The notes beneath the pieces were generated by a model. That model did no database searches and was not told the DNA's origin. It saw only the letters and a program-made list of their open reading frames with translations. The translations under genes and the position numbers were made by a program. Shown here piece by piece: positions 55,934 through 64,000 of a stretch of 64,000 nt of DNA. The stretch is from Allobosea psychrotolerans. Its GTDB lineage: Bacteria; Pseudomonadota; Alphaproteobacteria; Rhizobiales; Beijerinckiaceae. Within the stretch, counting starts at the first letter, position 1, and every line of letters begins with the position of its first letter. The stretch is from NCBI RefSeq assembly GCF_002917105.1, contig NZ_PQFZ01000004.1, forward strand, positions 372,001-436,000, read 5' to 3'.

Positions 55934-56877
55934 CGACCTCCTCCGAGAGTTTTGCGCCGCGCCGCAGCGAGCCGATCTTCGGCCGCCTTGCCATCATCGG
56001 CATCGGCCTGATCGGCTCCTCGATCGCGCATGCGGCCAAGGAGCTCAACCTTGCCGGACGGATTGTGTTGTCCGATCGCGATGAGGCCGTGCGTGCCCGG
56101 GCGCGCGAACTCGGCCTCGGCCATGAGATCGCGGAAACGGCACTCGAGGCCGTCCGCGATGCCGACCACATCATTCTCTGCGTGCCGGTCGGAGCCTGCG
56201 GTGTTGTAGCAGCCGAAATCGCGCCCGCGCTGAAGCCCGGCGCGATCCTCTCCGATGTCGGCTCGGTCAAGAACGCGGTGGTCGAGGCGGTCATGCCGCA
56301 TCTGCCCGAGGGCGTGCATTTCGTCCCGGCTCATCCCGTCGCCGGCACCGAGAATTCCGGCCCCGACGCGGGCTTCCCGAGCCTGTTCCTCAATCGCTGG
56401 TGCATTCTGACCCCGCCCGAGGGCACGGATGCGACGGCGATTGCCCGCACTCGCCAGTTCTGGGAGGGCATGGGCGCGCTGGTCGAGATCATGACCGCGC
56501 AGCACCACGACCTCGTGCTCGCCATCACCAGCCATCTGCCGCATCTGATCGCCTACAACATCGTCGGTACGGCCGAGGATCTGGCGGCGGTGACGCAGTC
56601 GGAGGTGATCAAGTTCTCCGCCGGCGGCTTCCGCGATTTCACCCGCATCGCGGCATCCGACCCGACGATGTGGCGCGACGTCTTCCTGCACAACAAGGAG
56701 GCGGTGCTGGAGATGCTCGGCCGCTTCAGCGAGGACCTCTCGGTGTTGACGCGGGCGATCCGCTTCGGCGACGGCGAGACGCTGCACAAGCACTTCACCC
56801 GCACCCGCGCCATCCGCCGTGGCATCGTCGCACTCGGCCAGGAAAAGCCCGAGACGGAAAAACTGCGGAAATCCTGA
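55930..56877 (+). CDS. tyrC: Prephenate/arogenate (cyclohexadienyl) dehydrogenase
   Basis: Oxidatively decarboxylates prephenate or arogenate toward tyrosine. The 315-residue protein has the NAD-binding motif [20 protein letters not shown] near 20, then [14 protein letters not shown] near 98 and [19 protein letters not shown] near 116 with the catalytic His. [13 protein letters not shown] near 200 is also conserved. The ATG at 55930 overlaps the hisC stop (ATGA), indicating coupling. Cofactor and substrate preference cannot be read. Confidence 0.94.
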   Translation: MTTSSESFAPRRSEPIFGRLAIIGIGLIGSSIAHAAKELNLAGRIVLSDRDEAVRARARELGLGHEIAETALEAVRDADHIILCVPVGACGVVAAEIAPALKPGAILSDVGSVKNAVVEAVMPHLPEGVHFVPAHPVAGTENSGPDAGFPSLFLNRWCILTPPEGTDATAIARTRQFWEGMGALVEIMTAQHHDLVLAITSHLPHLIAYNIVGTAEDLAAVTQSEVIKFSAGGFRDFTRIAASDPTMWRDVFLHNKEAVLEMLGRFSEDLSVLTRAIRFGDGETLHKHFTRTRAIRRGIVALGQEKPETEKLRKS

Positions 56878-56946
56878 ACCGGGCGGCGATCATCTCCGGC
56901 TTCGCCTTGCCAAGAATCGGCAGGGCTGGTAGACGCCTCGCGTGTC

Positions 56947-57022
56947 GCCGCTTTAGCTCAGCTGGTAGAGCACCTCATTCGTAATGAGGGGGTCGGGGGT
57001 TCGAATCCCTCAAGCGGCACCA
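56947..57022 (+). tRNA. tRNA-Thr (anticodon CGT)
   Basis: A complete cloverleaf of 76 nt including encoded CCA. The acceptor stem is GCCGCTT/AAGCGGC, the D-arm contains AGCTCAGCTGGTAGAGC, and the anticodon stem CCTCA/TGAGG encloses TTCGTAA with anticodon CGT at 56980-56982. The T-arm is GGGGG TTCGAAT CCCTC. It reads ACG codons. Confidence 0.97.
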
Positions 57023-57045
57023 TCCAACCTTCGCAAGTATCCGCA

Positions 57046-57067
57046 ACCGCCCCGAAAGGGCGGTTTT
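57046..57067 (+). terminator. Terminator of tRNA-Thr
   Basis: ACCGCCC (57046-57052), loop CGAAA, GGGCGGT (57058-57064), then TTTT. A classical intrinsic terminator 24 bp after the tRNA. Confidence 0.92.
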
Positions 57068-57154
57068 GTTGGCTTTGGCCTTGTTACGAAGCGTCGGCGT
57101 TCTCGGGCGTTCATTGGCAGCCGCGCGCCTCTCAGAGGTCGACGCCAGTAAGGC

Positions 57155-57397
57155 ATGGGCTCCTTAGGCGGGTTTGGTCGGTACCGCGACGATGCGGGGT
57201 GCAGTGTCGGTGGTGATGCGCTCGCCAGCGAGTATTAGACCAGCATCTCCAAGGTGAGCGTGCTCAACAATGTCAGCGTCCTCGGCGGCAACAACGTCGC
57301 CAACAATGTCGGCAACGGCAACAAGGTGAACGTCGTCGCCCCGGTCAAGGCGGTCGTCGGCGGCCTCGGACGTGGCCATGGCTGCGGCTGCAACTGA
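57155..57397 (+). pseudogene. Small Asn/Gly/Val-repeat protein interrupted by an amber codon
   Basis: From the ATG at 57155 one frame is open to a TGA at 57395-57397 except for a single TAG at 57236-57238. The part after the TAG reads SKVSVLNNVSVLGGNNVANN, continues with NGNKVNVVAPVKAVVGG and ends GRGHGCGCN, a clearly protein-like, repetitive sequence. A GTG at 57254 could start a 47-residue version. The N-terminal half is not a signal peptide and has no good ribosome-binding site. A strong terminator follows. Either a decayed gene or an unusual short one. Confidence 0.5.
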
Positions 57398-57454
57398 TCC
57401 AGCCAAACGATCCTGAACGGCCCCGGCCGCAGCTTCGGCCGGGTCGGGCGGGAC

Positions 57455-57483
57455 GGGGCCGGTGCAGACCGGCCCCTCTTTCT
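57455..57483 (+). terminator. Strong terminator after the small broken ORF
   Basis: GGGGCCGGT (57455-57463), loop GCAG, ACCGGCCCC (57468-57476), then TCTTTCT. It lies 58 bp after the TGA at 57397 and about 40 bp from the end of the convergent carboxylase gene. Confidence 0.88.
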
Positions 57484-57523
57484 ATGGGCTCTATGGGCGG
57501 CGTTCTTTCAAGCTCCGTGCCGG

Positions 57524-59512
<1,989 letters not shown>

Positions 59513-59523
59513 CAGCGCGCCCC

Positions 59524-59655
59524 TGTCATTCCGGGGCGGCCCGTCAGGGCCGAACCCGGAACCCACGACCGGGCGAGGCTTGGCCGATGGCCGGAGGACC
59601 GGCGCACCCGGTCATGGGTTCCGGGTTCATCGCTGCGCGATGCCCCGGAATGACA
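59524..59655. repeat. Palindromic repeat, TGTCATTCCGGGGC family, copy 2
   Basis: TGTCATTCCGGGGC (59524-59537) and GCCCCGGAATGACA (59642-59655) are perfect inverted ends of a 132-bp element. Inner CCCGGAACCCACGACCGGG and CCGGTCATGGGTTCCGGG pair as well. It separates the two carboxylase subunit genes. Confidence 0.88.
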
Positions 59656-59678
59656 GCGAAGGTTCCTGAGCATCACCA

Positions 59679-61256
59679 TCACATTCTGTACACAGGGCGG
59701 GGCGAGGTATCGCGCGGCTCGCCCGCGGCCAGCGAGAGGCACAGGCCGAGCACGTCGCGCGTCTGCGCCGGCTCGATGATGCCGTCGTCCCAGAGCCGGG
59801 CGGTGGCGTAATAGGGGTCGCTCTGCTCCTCGAACTGGGCGCGGGTCCTGGCGTCGAGCGCAGCGATCGCGACCTCGTCGGTAGCGCCCTTGAGCGACTG
59901 CCGGCGCAGCTCGGTCACGACATTGGCCGCGACCTCCGGGCTCATCGTGGCGATGCGGGCATTGGGCCAGGAGAACAGGAAGCGCGGGCGGAAACCGCGC
60001 CCGCACATGCCGTAATTGCCCGCGCCATAGGAGCCGCCGATCAGCACGGTGTATTTCGGCACGCGCGCATTCGAGACGGCATAGACCAGCTTGGCCGAAT
60101 GCTTGGCGATGCCGCCGCGCTCGGCCTCTGTGCCGACCATGAAGCCGGTGATGTTCTGCAGGAAGATCAGCGGAATCTGGCGTTGGTCGCAGAGCTCGAT
60201 GAAATGCGCGCCCTTCACCGCGCTTTCGGAAAACAGCACGCCGTTATTGGCGATGATGCCGACGGGATGGCCGTGGATGCGGGCGAAGCCCGTCACCAGC
60301 GTCGCGCCATAGTCGGGCTTGAACGCGTTGAAGGCGCTGTCGTCGACGATGCGGGCAATGACCTCGCGCACGTCGTAGGGGCGTCGCAGGTCGGTCGGCA
60401 CGAGATCGACGAGATCCGCCGGGTCGAGCCTGGGCGGGGTGGGCTCATGCGGCGGCTCGGCCAGCCTGCCTGCATCACCGAGCGCGCCGACGATCTCGCG
60501 CAGCTTGGCCAGCCCTTCCATTTCCGTCAGCACGAGATGGTCGGCGACGCCGGAGATCTGCGTGTGCATCTCGGCCCCGCCCAGCGTCTCCCCGTCCACC
60601 ACCTCATGGATCGCCGCCTTAACGATCGGCGGGCCGCCGAGATGGATGCGGCCGGTACCCTTGACCATGATGACTTCGTCCGACAGCGCCGGGATATAGG
60701 CCCCGCCCGCCGTGGCGCCGCCGAAGACCAGCGAGATCTGCGGAATGCCCGCCGCCGACATCCGGCACTGGTTGTAGAAGGAGCCGCCGAAATGGTCGCG
60801 ATCGGGGAAGACGCGATCCTGCTCGGGGAGATAGGCGCCGCCGCAGTCGACGAGATAGAGGCAGGGCAGGCGATGCTCCCCGGCGATCTCCTGCGCGCGC
60901 AGATGCTTGCGCACGGTTTCGGCGAAGAAGGAGCCACCCTTCACCGTCGCGTCATTGGCGATCAGCATGCAGGCACGGCCCTGCACCATGCCGATGCCGG
61001 TGACGATGCCGGCGCCCGGCACCTCGTTGCCATAGAGCCCCCAGGCGGCGAGCGGCGAGAGTTCGAGGAAGGGCGTCTGCGGATCGAGCAGGAGATCGAT
61101 GCGCTCGCGCACCATGATTTTTCCGCGCTGCTCGTGGCGGGCGCGCATCCTGTCGCCGCCGCCTGCGGCGACGAGCGCATGGCGTTCGCGCAGCGTGGCG
61201 AGCATCGCGGAAAGCGGGGGAGGGGGCGTGCTGCTCGCCTTGCTGGTCTCGGTCAT
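59679..61256 (-). CDS. Acyl-CoA carboxylase carboxyltransferase subunit
   Basis: A 525-residue beta subunit that moves CO2 from biotin to an acyl-CoA. Signatures include [20 protein letters not shown] near 105, [20 protein letters not shown] near 140, [19 protein letters not shown] near 185 and [20 protein letters not shown] near 410, the last typical of methylcrotonyl/geranyl-CoA carboxylases. The start at 61256 has GGGGA 4 bp upstream; Met five codons earlier is possible. liuC and liuE homologs, usual partners of MCC, are absent, so substrate is open. Confidence 0.92.
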   Translation of the reverse strand: MTETSKASSTPPPPLSAMLATLRERHALVAAGGGDRMRARHEQRGKIMVRERIDLLLDPQTPFLELSPLAAWGLYGNEVPGAGIVTGIGMVQGRACMLIANDATVKGGSFFAETVRKHLRAQEIAGEHRLPCLYLVDCGGAYLPEQDRVFPDRDHFGGSFYNQCRMSAAGIPQISLVFGGATAGGAYIPALSDEVIMVKGTGRIHLGGPPIVKAAIHEVVDGETLGGAEMHTQISGVADHLVLTEMEGLAKLREIVGALGDAGRLAEPPHEPTPPRLDPADLVDLVPTDLRRPYDVREVIARIVDDSAFNAFKPDYGATLVTGFARIHGHPVGIIANNGVLFSESAVKGAHFIELCDQRQIPLIFLQNITGFMVGTEAERGGIAKHSAKLVYAVSNARVPKYTVLIGGSYGAGNYGMCGRGFRPRFLFSWPNARIATMSPEVAANVVTELRRQSLKGATDEVAIAALDARTRAQFEEQSDPYYATARLWDDGIIEPAQTRDVLGLCLSLAAGEPRDTSPRPVYRM

Positions 61257-61291
61257 GTCTTCCCCGGCCATTGCTGGCGATTGCCTCCCTC

Positions 61292-61409
61292 AGCCCTCAT
61301 CCTGAGGAGCAGCCGAAGGCTGCGTCTCGAAGGATGCTCCAGCGCGCACCAGAGCCTCCTGGAACATCCTTCGAGACGCCGCGTGCCGCGGCTCCTCAGG
61401 ATGAGGGCT
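61292..61409. repeat. Palindromic repeat, CCCTCATCCTGAGGAGC family, copy 2
   Basis: AGCCCTCATCCTGAGGAGC (61292-61310) and GCTCCTCAGGATGAGGGCT (61391-61409) are the same 19-bp arms as at 53.8 kb. GCGTCTCGAAGGATG and CATCCTTCGAGACGC pair inside. Spacer bases differ between copies, while arms are identical. Confidence 0.88.
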
Positions 61410-61445
61410 GGTGGTGGGAATGGCTTGATCTCGCCATCTCATTCA

Positions 61446-61465
61446 CCTACCGTCCGTTAGGTAGG
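61446..61465. promoter_or_regulatory. CCTACC-N8-GGTAGG operator candidate
   Basis: Perfect 6-bp arms CCTACC (61446-61451) and GGTAGG (61460-61465), 40 bp upstream of the acyl-CoA dehydrogenase ATG. It is a good-sized site for a TetR dimer; the TetR gene two positions downstream is the natural candidate. Confidence 0.5.
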
Positions 61466-61505
61466 CGGATTGAAGCGCACAGGTCAAGCGCGGGGAGAAC
61501 AGACC

Positions 61506-62690
61506 ATGACGGCAGCCGGGACGATCAAGGCTGGCAGCGAAGCGCCGCGCCGCTCGCCCTATTTCACTGAGGAGCATGAGGCGCTGCGCGACCAGGTCCG
61601 CCGCTTCGTCGAGACCGAGATCAAGCCGCATGGGCTGGCCTGGGAGGAAGCTGGCTTCGTGCCGCGCGAGGTGCTGAAGCGCATGGGCGCGCTCGGCTTC
61701 TTCGGCATCCGCTACCCCAGCGAATATGGCGGCTCGGAGATGGACACGCTGGCGACCGTGGTGCTGGCCGAGGAGCTCGGCCGCTCGACCTTCTCGGGCG
61801 TAGCCATCACGGCGTTGGTCCACACCGACATGGCTTCGGTCCATATCTTCAATGCCGGCAGCCAAGCCCAGCGCGACACATTCATGCCCGACATCATCGC
61901 CGGCGAGAAGATCGTCGCGGTCGCCGTCACCGAGCCCGATGCCGGCTCGGACGTGAAGGGCATCCGCACCACGGCGCGGCGAGAGGGCGACCACTACGTG
62001 CTCAACGGCGCAAAGATGTTCATCACCAATGGCGTCCATGCCGATCTCTACTGCGTCGCCGCCAAGACCGACCTCGCGGCGAAACCGTCGCAGTCGGTTT
62101 CGATCTTCCTGGTCGAGAAGGGCACGCCGGGCTTCCGCGTCTCGCGCGCGCTCGACAAGCATGGCTGGCGCTCCTCCGACACCGCCGAGCTGGTCTTCGA
62201 GGACTGCCACATCCCGGCCGAGAACCTGCTTGGCCAGGAGGGACGCGGCTTCTATGCGATCATGAGCAACTTCCAGAACGAGCGCACGGTGATCGGCGCC
62301 ATGGCGATCGGTGAGGCCCAGGCCGCGATCGATCTCACCCTCGATTACGTCAAGACCCGCAAGGCCTTCGGTGCGCCGCTCTGGGACAAGCAGGCCATCC
62401 GCCAGAAGCTGGCAACGCTGGCCGGCAAGGTCGAGGCCGGCCGCCAGCTCGTCTATCACGCGGCCTGGCTCGATGCGCAGGGCTTTGACGCGACCAGGGA
62501 GGTCTCGATGGTCAAGGCCTATTGCGGCGAACTGGTCAACGAGGTGATGTATGCCTGCCTGCAGTTCCATGGCGGCATGGGCTTCATGCGCGAAAGCACG
62601 ATCGAGCGCATGACCCGCGACGCCCGCGTCCAGTCGATCGGCGGCGGCGCCACCGAGGTGATGCTGGAAGAGGTCGCGAAGCGGCTGTGA
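61506..62690 (+). CDS. Acyl-CoA dehydrogenase, isovaleryl/citronellyl-CoA-type
   Basis: A 394-residue FAD enzyme. [20 protein letters not shown] near 140 is the FAD/substrate loop, and FITNGVHADLYCVAAKTD near 175 matches citronellyl-CoA-type (AtuD-like) relatives. The C-terminus has GGGATEVMLEE, without the EGT glutamate; the catalytic base is probably in NFQNERTVIGAMAIGEAQ near 258, as in isovaleryl- and long-chain enzymes. GGGGAG lies 8 bp before the ATG. Divergent from the carboxylase genes, suggesting one branched-chain acyl-CoA pathway. Confidence 0.9.
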   Translation: MTAAGTIKAGSEAPRRSPYFTEEHEALRDQVRRFVETEIKPHGLAWEEAGFVPREVLKRMGALGFFGIRYPSEYGGSEMDTLATVVLAEELGRSTFSGVAITALVHTDMASVHIFNAGSQAQRDTFMPDIIAGEKIVAVAVTEPDAGSDVKGIRTTARREGDHYVLNGAKMFITNGVHADLYCVAAKTDLAAKPSQSVSIFLVEKGTPGFRVSRALDKHGWRSSDTAELVFEDCHIPAENLLGQEGRGFYAIMSNFQNERTVIGAMAIGEAQAAIDLTLDYVKTRKAFGAPLWDKQAIRQKLATLAGKVEAGRQLVYHAAWLDAQGFDATREVSMVKAYCGELVNEVMYACLQFHGGMGFMRESTIERMTRDARVQSIGGGATEVMLEEVAKRL

Positions 62691-62698
62691 AAGCCCTT

Positions 62699-62852
62699 TG
62701 TCATTCCGGGGCGGCCCGCAGGGCCGAACCCGGAACCCACGACTGGGCAAACCGCGAGGAACGGCCCCGGACGAGCAGATTTCGAAGGGCGGCGGGGTTA
62801 CGCCCGGTCGTGGGTTCCGGGTTCTTCGCTTGCGCGAAGCCCCGGAATGACA
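62699..62852. repeat. Palindromic repeat, TGTCATTCCGGGGC family, copy 3
   Basis: TGTCATTCCGGGGC (62699-62712) and GCCCCGGAATGACA (62839-62852) are perfect inverted ends. CCCGGAACCCACGACTGGG and CCCGGTCGTGGGTTCCGGG pair inside; the loop region is longer and different from the other copies. It fills the gap between acyl-CoA dehydrogenase and TetR genes. Confidence 0.88.
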
Positions 62853-62862
62853 GGGGGGCTGA

Positions 62863-63474
62863 ATGAGCGTCGCGGTCGAACGAGCAGCCCGAGAGCCCGT
62901 CGAAGGCGGTTCGCGCCGGCTCATCCTCGACACTGCCGCGCGTCTTCTGCGCTCGGGCGGCTACCATCAGACGACGTTGCGCGAGATCGCCGAGGCCGTC
63001 GGCATCCGCAAGGCGAGCCTTTACTACCATTTCGCCTCGAAGGAGGAGATCGTCGAGGCGGTGGTCAATGACGGCGTTCGCTTCGTCCATGAGGCGGTCG
63101 TCGCGGCTCTGGCCGCGCATGCCAAGGCCACGCCGCGCGAGCGGTTGGAGGCGGCCATCGGCGCGCATCTCACCGCGCTCCACGGCCATGGCGACTACAC
63201 CTCGGCCAGCATCAAGACCTTCACCTTCGGCGCGTCGCCCGCGCCCGACAGCGTGCGCTGGGTGCGCCGCGCCTATGAGGAGGTCTGGCGCGAGCTTGTC
63301 GCCGAGATGCAGGCCGCGGATGTGCTGCCGGCCGAGCGCGCGCCCGAGGCGTTGCGCAATTTCCTGCTCGGTGCGCTGAACGGCTCGACCGACTGGTATC
63401 GGCCCGGCCGCTACGAGGTCGCCGAACTCGCCGCCGAATTCGCAGCGCTGATTGCGCCGAAACCGACGCCGTAA
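62863..63474 (+). CDS. TetR-family transcriptional regulator of the acyl-CoA block
   Basis: A 203-residue repressor with an N-terminal HTH (about 18-65: RLILDTAARLLRSGGYHQTT, LREIAEAVGIRKASLYYHFA). The C-terminal domain (TetR_C type) binds an unknown ligand, plausibly an acyl-CoA. It follows the acyl-CoA dehydrogenase gene on the same strand and probably controls it and the divergent carboxylase genes. Confidence 0.92.
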   Translation: MSVAVERAAREPVEGGSRRLILDTAARLLRSGGYHQTTLREIAEAVGIRKASLYYHFASKEEIVEAVVNDGVRFVHEAVVAALAAHAKATPRERLEAAIGAHLTALHGHGDYTSASIKTFTFGASPAPDSVRWVRRAYEEVWRELVAEMQAADVLPAERAPEALRNFLLGALNGSTDWYRPGRYEVAELAAEFAALIAPKPTP

Positions 63475-63766
63475 CGGCCTGGCTTGGACGCGCGTGATGC
63501 TTTTCGTGGCATTTGGCGGGAGCAAGGCTTTCCCTGCGGCGGCCGTGGCTGTGGCTTCGCGCAGGGCAACCGCTGTTCGAAGCCTGTCGCGGCGAGCCGC
63601 GTGCCCTGGCTCATCGGCCGGCCCAGCCTGATGCCGGGCGAACCCCTCGACTGGTGCAGGGCGGGGCAGCGTCGTTACGGCCTGACGGCACGGCGCGGGC
63701 TTTGCTAGCATCCGTCCCCTCTGCTCAACTATCCCGCCTTCGCTCGTTCCAGGGACCGTCTCACGC
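63475..63766. other. 292-bp gap without a convincing gene
   Basis: A 74-codon plus-strand frame (63484-63708) exists but lacks a ribosome-binding site and a recognisable protein pattern; its Gly/Arg/Cys-rich content is what G+C-rich noise gives. No palindromic repeat or terminator recognised. Confidence 0.4.
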
Positions 63767-64000
63767 ATGCGCGCCTTCTATCACCCCGACCAGTCGCTTC
63801 ATGACCCGCAGCAATATATGCGCTTCGGCAAGATCGTGGCGCCCAAGGACCTGCCCGAGCGCACGGCGCAATTGCTCGGCGCGCTGAGGAAGCACGGCAT
63901 CACGCCCGAGCAGCCGGCGGCCAGCGGCACCGACCCGATTCTCGCCGTCCACAGCGAGGGCTTCGTGCGCTTCCTCGAGACGCTCTGGCCGCGCTGGCTG
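63767..64000 (+). CDS. Histone deacetylase/acetylpolyamine amidohydrolase family protein, 5' part
   Basis: The first 78 codons of a zinc-dependent deacetylase, open at the window end. MRAFYHPDQSLHDPQQYMRF and GKIVAPKDLPERTAQLLGAL match the N-terminus of acetylpolyamine amidohydrolases (AphA/HDAH type), with VHSEGFVRFLETLW following. The catalytic His-Asp centre lies beyond the window. The likely role is removal of acetyl groups from polyamines. Confidence 0.88.
   Translation, partial: MRAFYHPDQSLHDPQQYMRFGKIVAPKDLPERTAQLLGALRKHGITPEQPAASGTDPILAVHSEGFVRFLETLWPRWL

Noticed and set aside
57236..57238. Amber codon as pyrrolysine or other recoding
   Set aside because: No pylRS/pylT-like genes or recoding hairpin are visible, and recoding of this kind is not expected here; pseudogene or error is simpler.
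63484..63708. 74-codon plus-strand frame before the amidohydrolase gene
   Set aside because: No ribosome-binding site and no recognisable protein pattern.

Overview
This is a G+C-rich, densely coded stretch of an alphaproteobacterial chromosome. The gene sets and gene orders (cytochrome c next to kdsB-pheA; ptsP, prfA, prmC, a DUF4167 gene and clpB in one row; metX-metW; hisC-tyrC) are typical of Hyphomicrobiales. The intergenic palindromes also look like those of that order. Bosea or a close relative is my best guess from memory; no search was possible. I see no prophage, CRISPR array, transposase, rRNA or obvious genomic island. The window is mostly core and catabolic chromosome, and I found no clearly new multi-gene system.

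Layout. 1-2.5 kb: membrane cytochrome c (-), then kdsB and pheA (+). 2.5-8.4 kb: a minus-strand valine-degradation block (mmsA, a small secreted protein, isobutyryl-CoA dehydrogenase, mmsB, then nudC), with a plus-strand higBA toxin-antitoxin pair lodged inside it. 8.5-10.8 kb: LysR regulator and a PleD-like diguanylate cyclase. 11-17.2 kb: two divergent ABC import systems, neither with its ATPase nearby. 17.5-20.5 kb: transaldolase, HdeD-like, YceI and cytochrome b561. 20.5-29.4 kb: a probable lysine/glutarate degradation block (TPP enzyme, CaiB-type CoA-transferase, glutaryl-CoA dehydrogenase, ALDH7), its LysR regulator, an FAD oxidoreductase and DinB. 29.5-36.2 kb: second TPP enzyme, M14 and M20 peptidases, LysE exporter, TetR regulator and a small membrane protein. 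36.2-40.8 kb: GH15-otsB divergent from otsA (trehalose). 41-51.5 kb: ptsP, prfA, a small secreted protein, prmC, a candidate structured RNA, DUF4167, MOSC, DUF2293 and clpB. 51.6-56.9 kb: metW, metX, chorismate mutase, hisC and tyrC. Then come tRNA-Thr(CGT), a broken small ORF, a biotin-dependent acyl-CoA carboxylase (two subunits), an acyl-CoA dehydrogenase, a TetR regulator, and the start of an acetylpolyamine/histone-deacetylase-type amidohydrolase cut by the window end.

How the parts work together. Several modules feed acyl-CoA intermediates into central metabolism: valine through mmsA/acad/mmsB; lysine or glutarate through ALDH7, GcdH and the CoA-transferase; and a branched or isoprenoid acyl-CoA through the carboxylase. 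Phe and Tyr synthesis is split between pheA at the left end and chorismate mutase-hisC-tyrC at the right. Stress functions are trehalose synthesis (with an EcfG-type promoter candidate), clpB (RpoH-type promoter candidate) and HdeD. Intergenic spaces hold at least five families of palindromic repeats; the repeated copies make them the most distinctive non-coding feature of the window.
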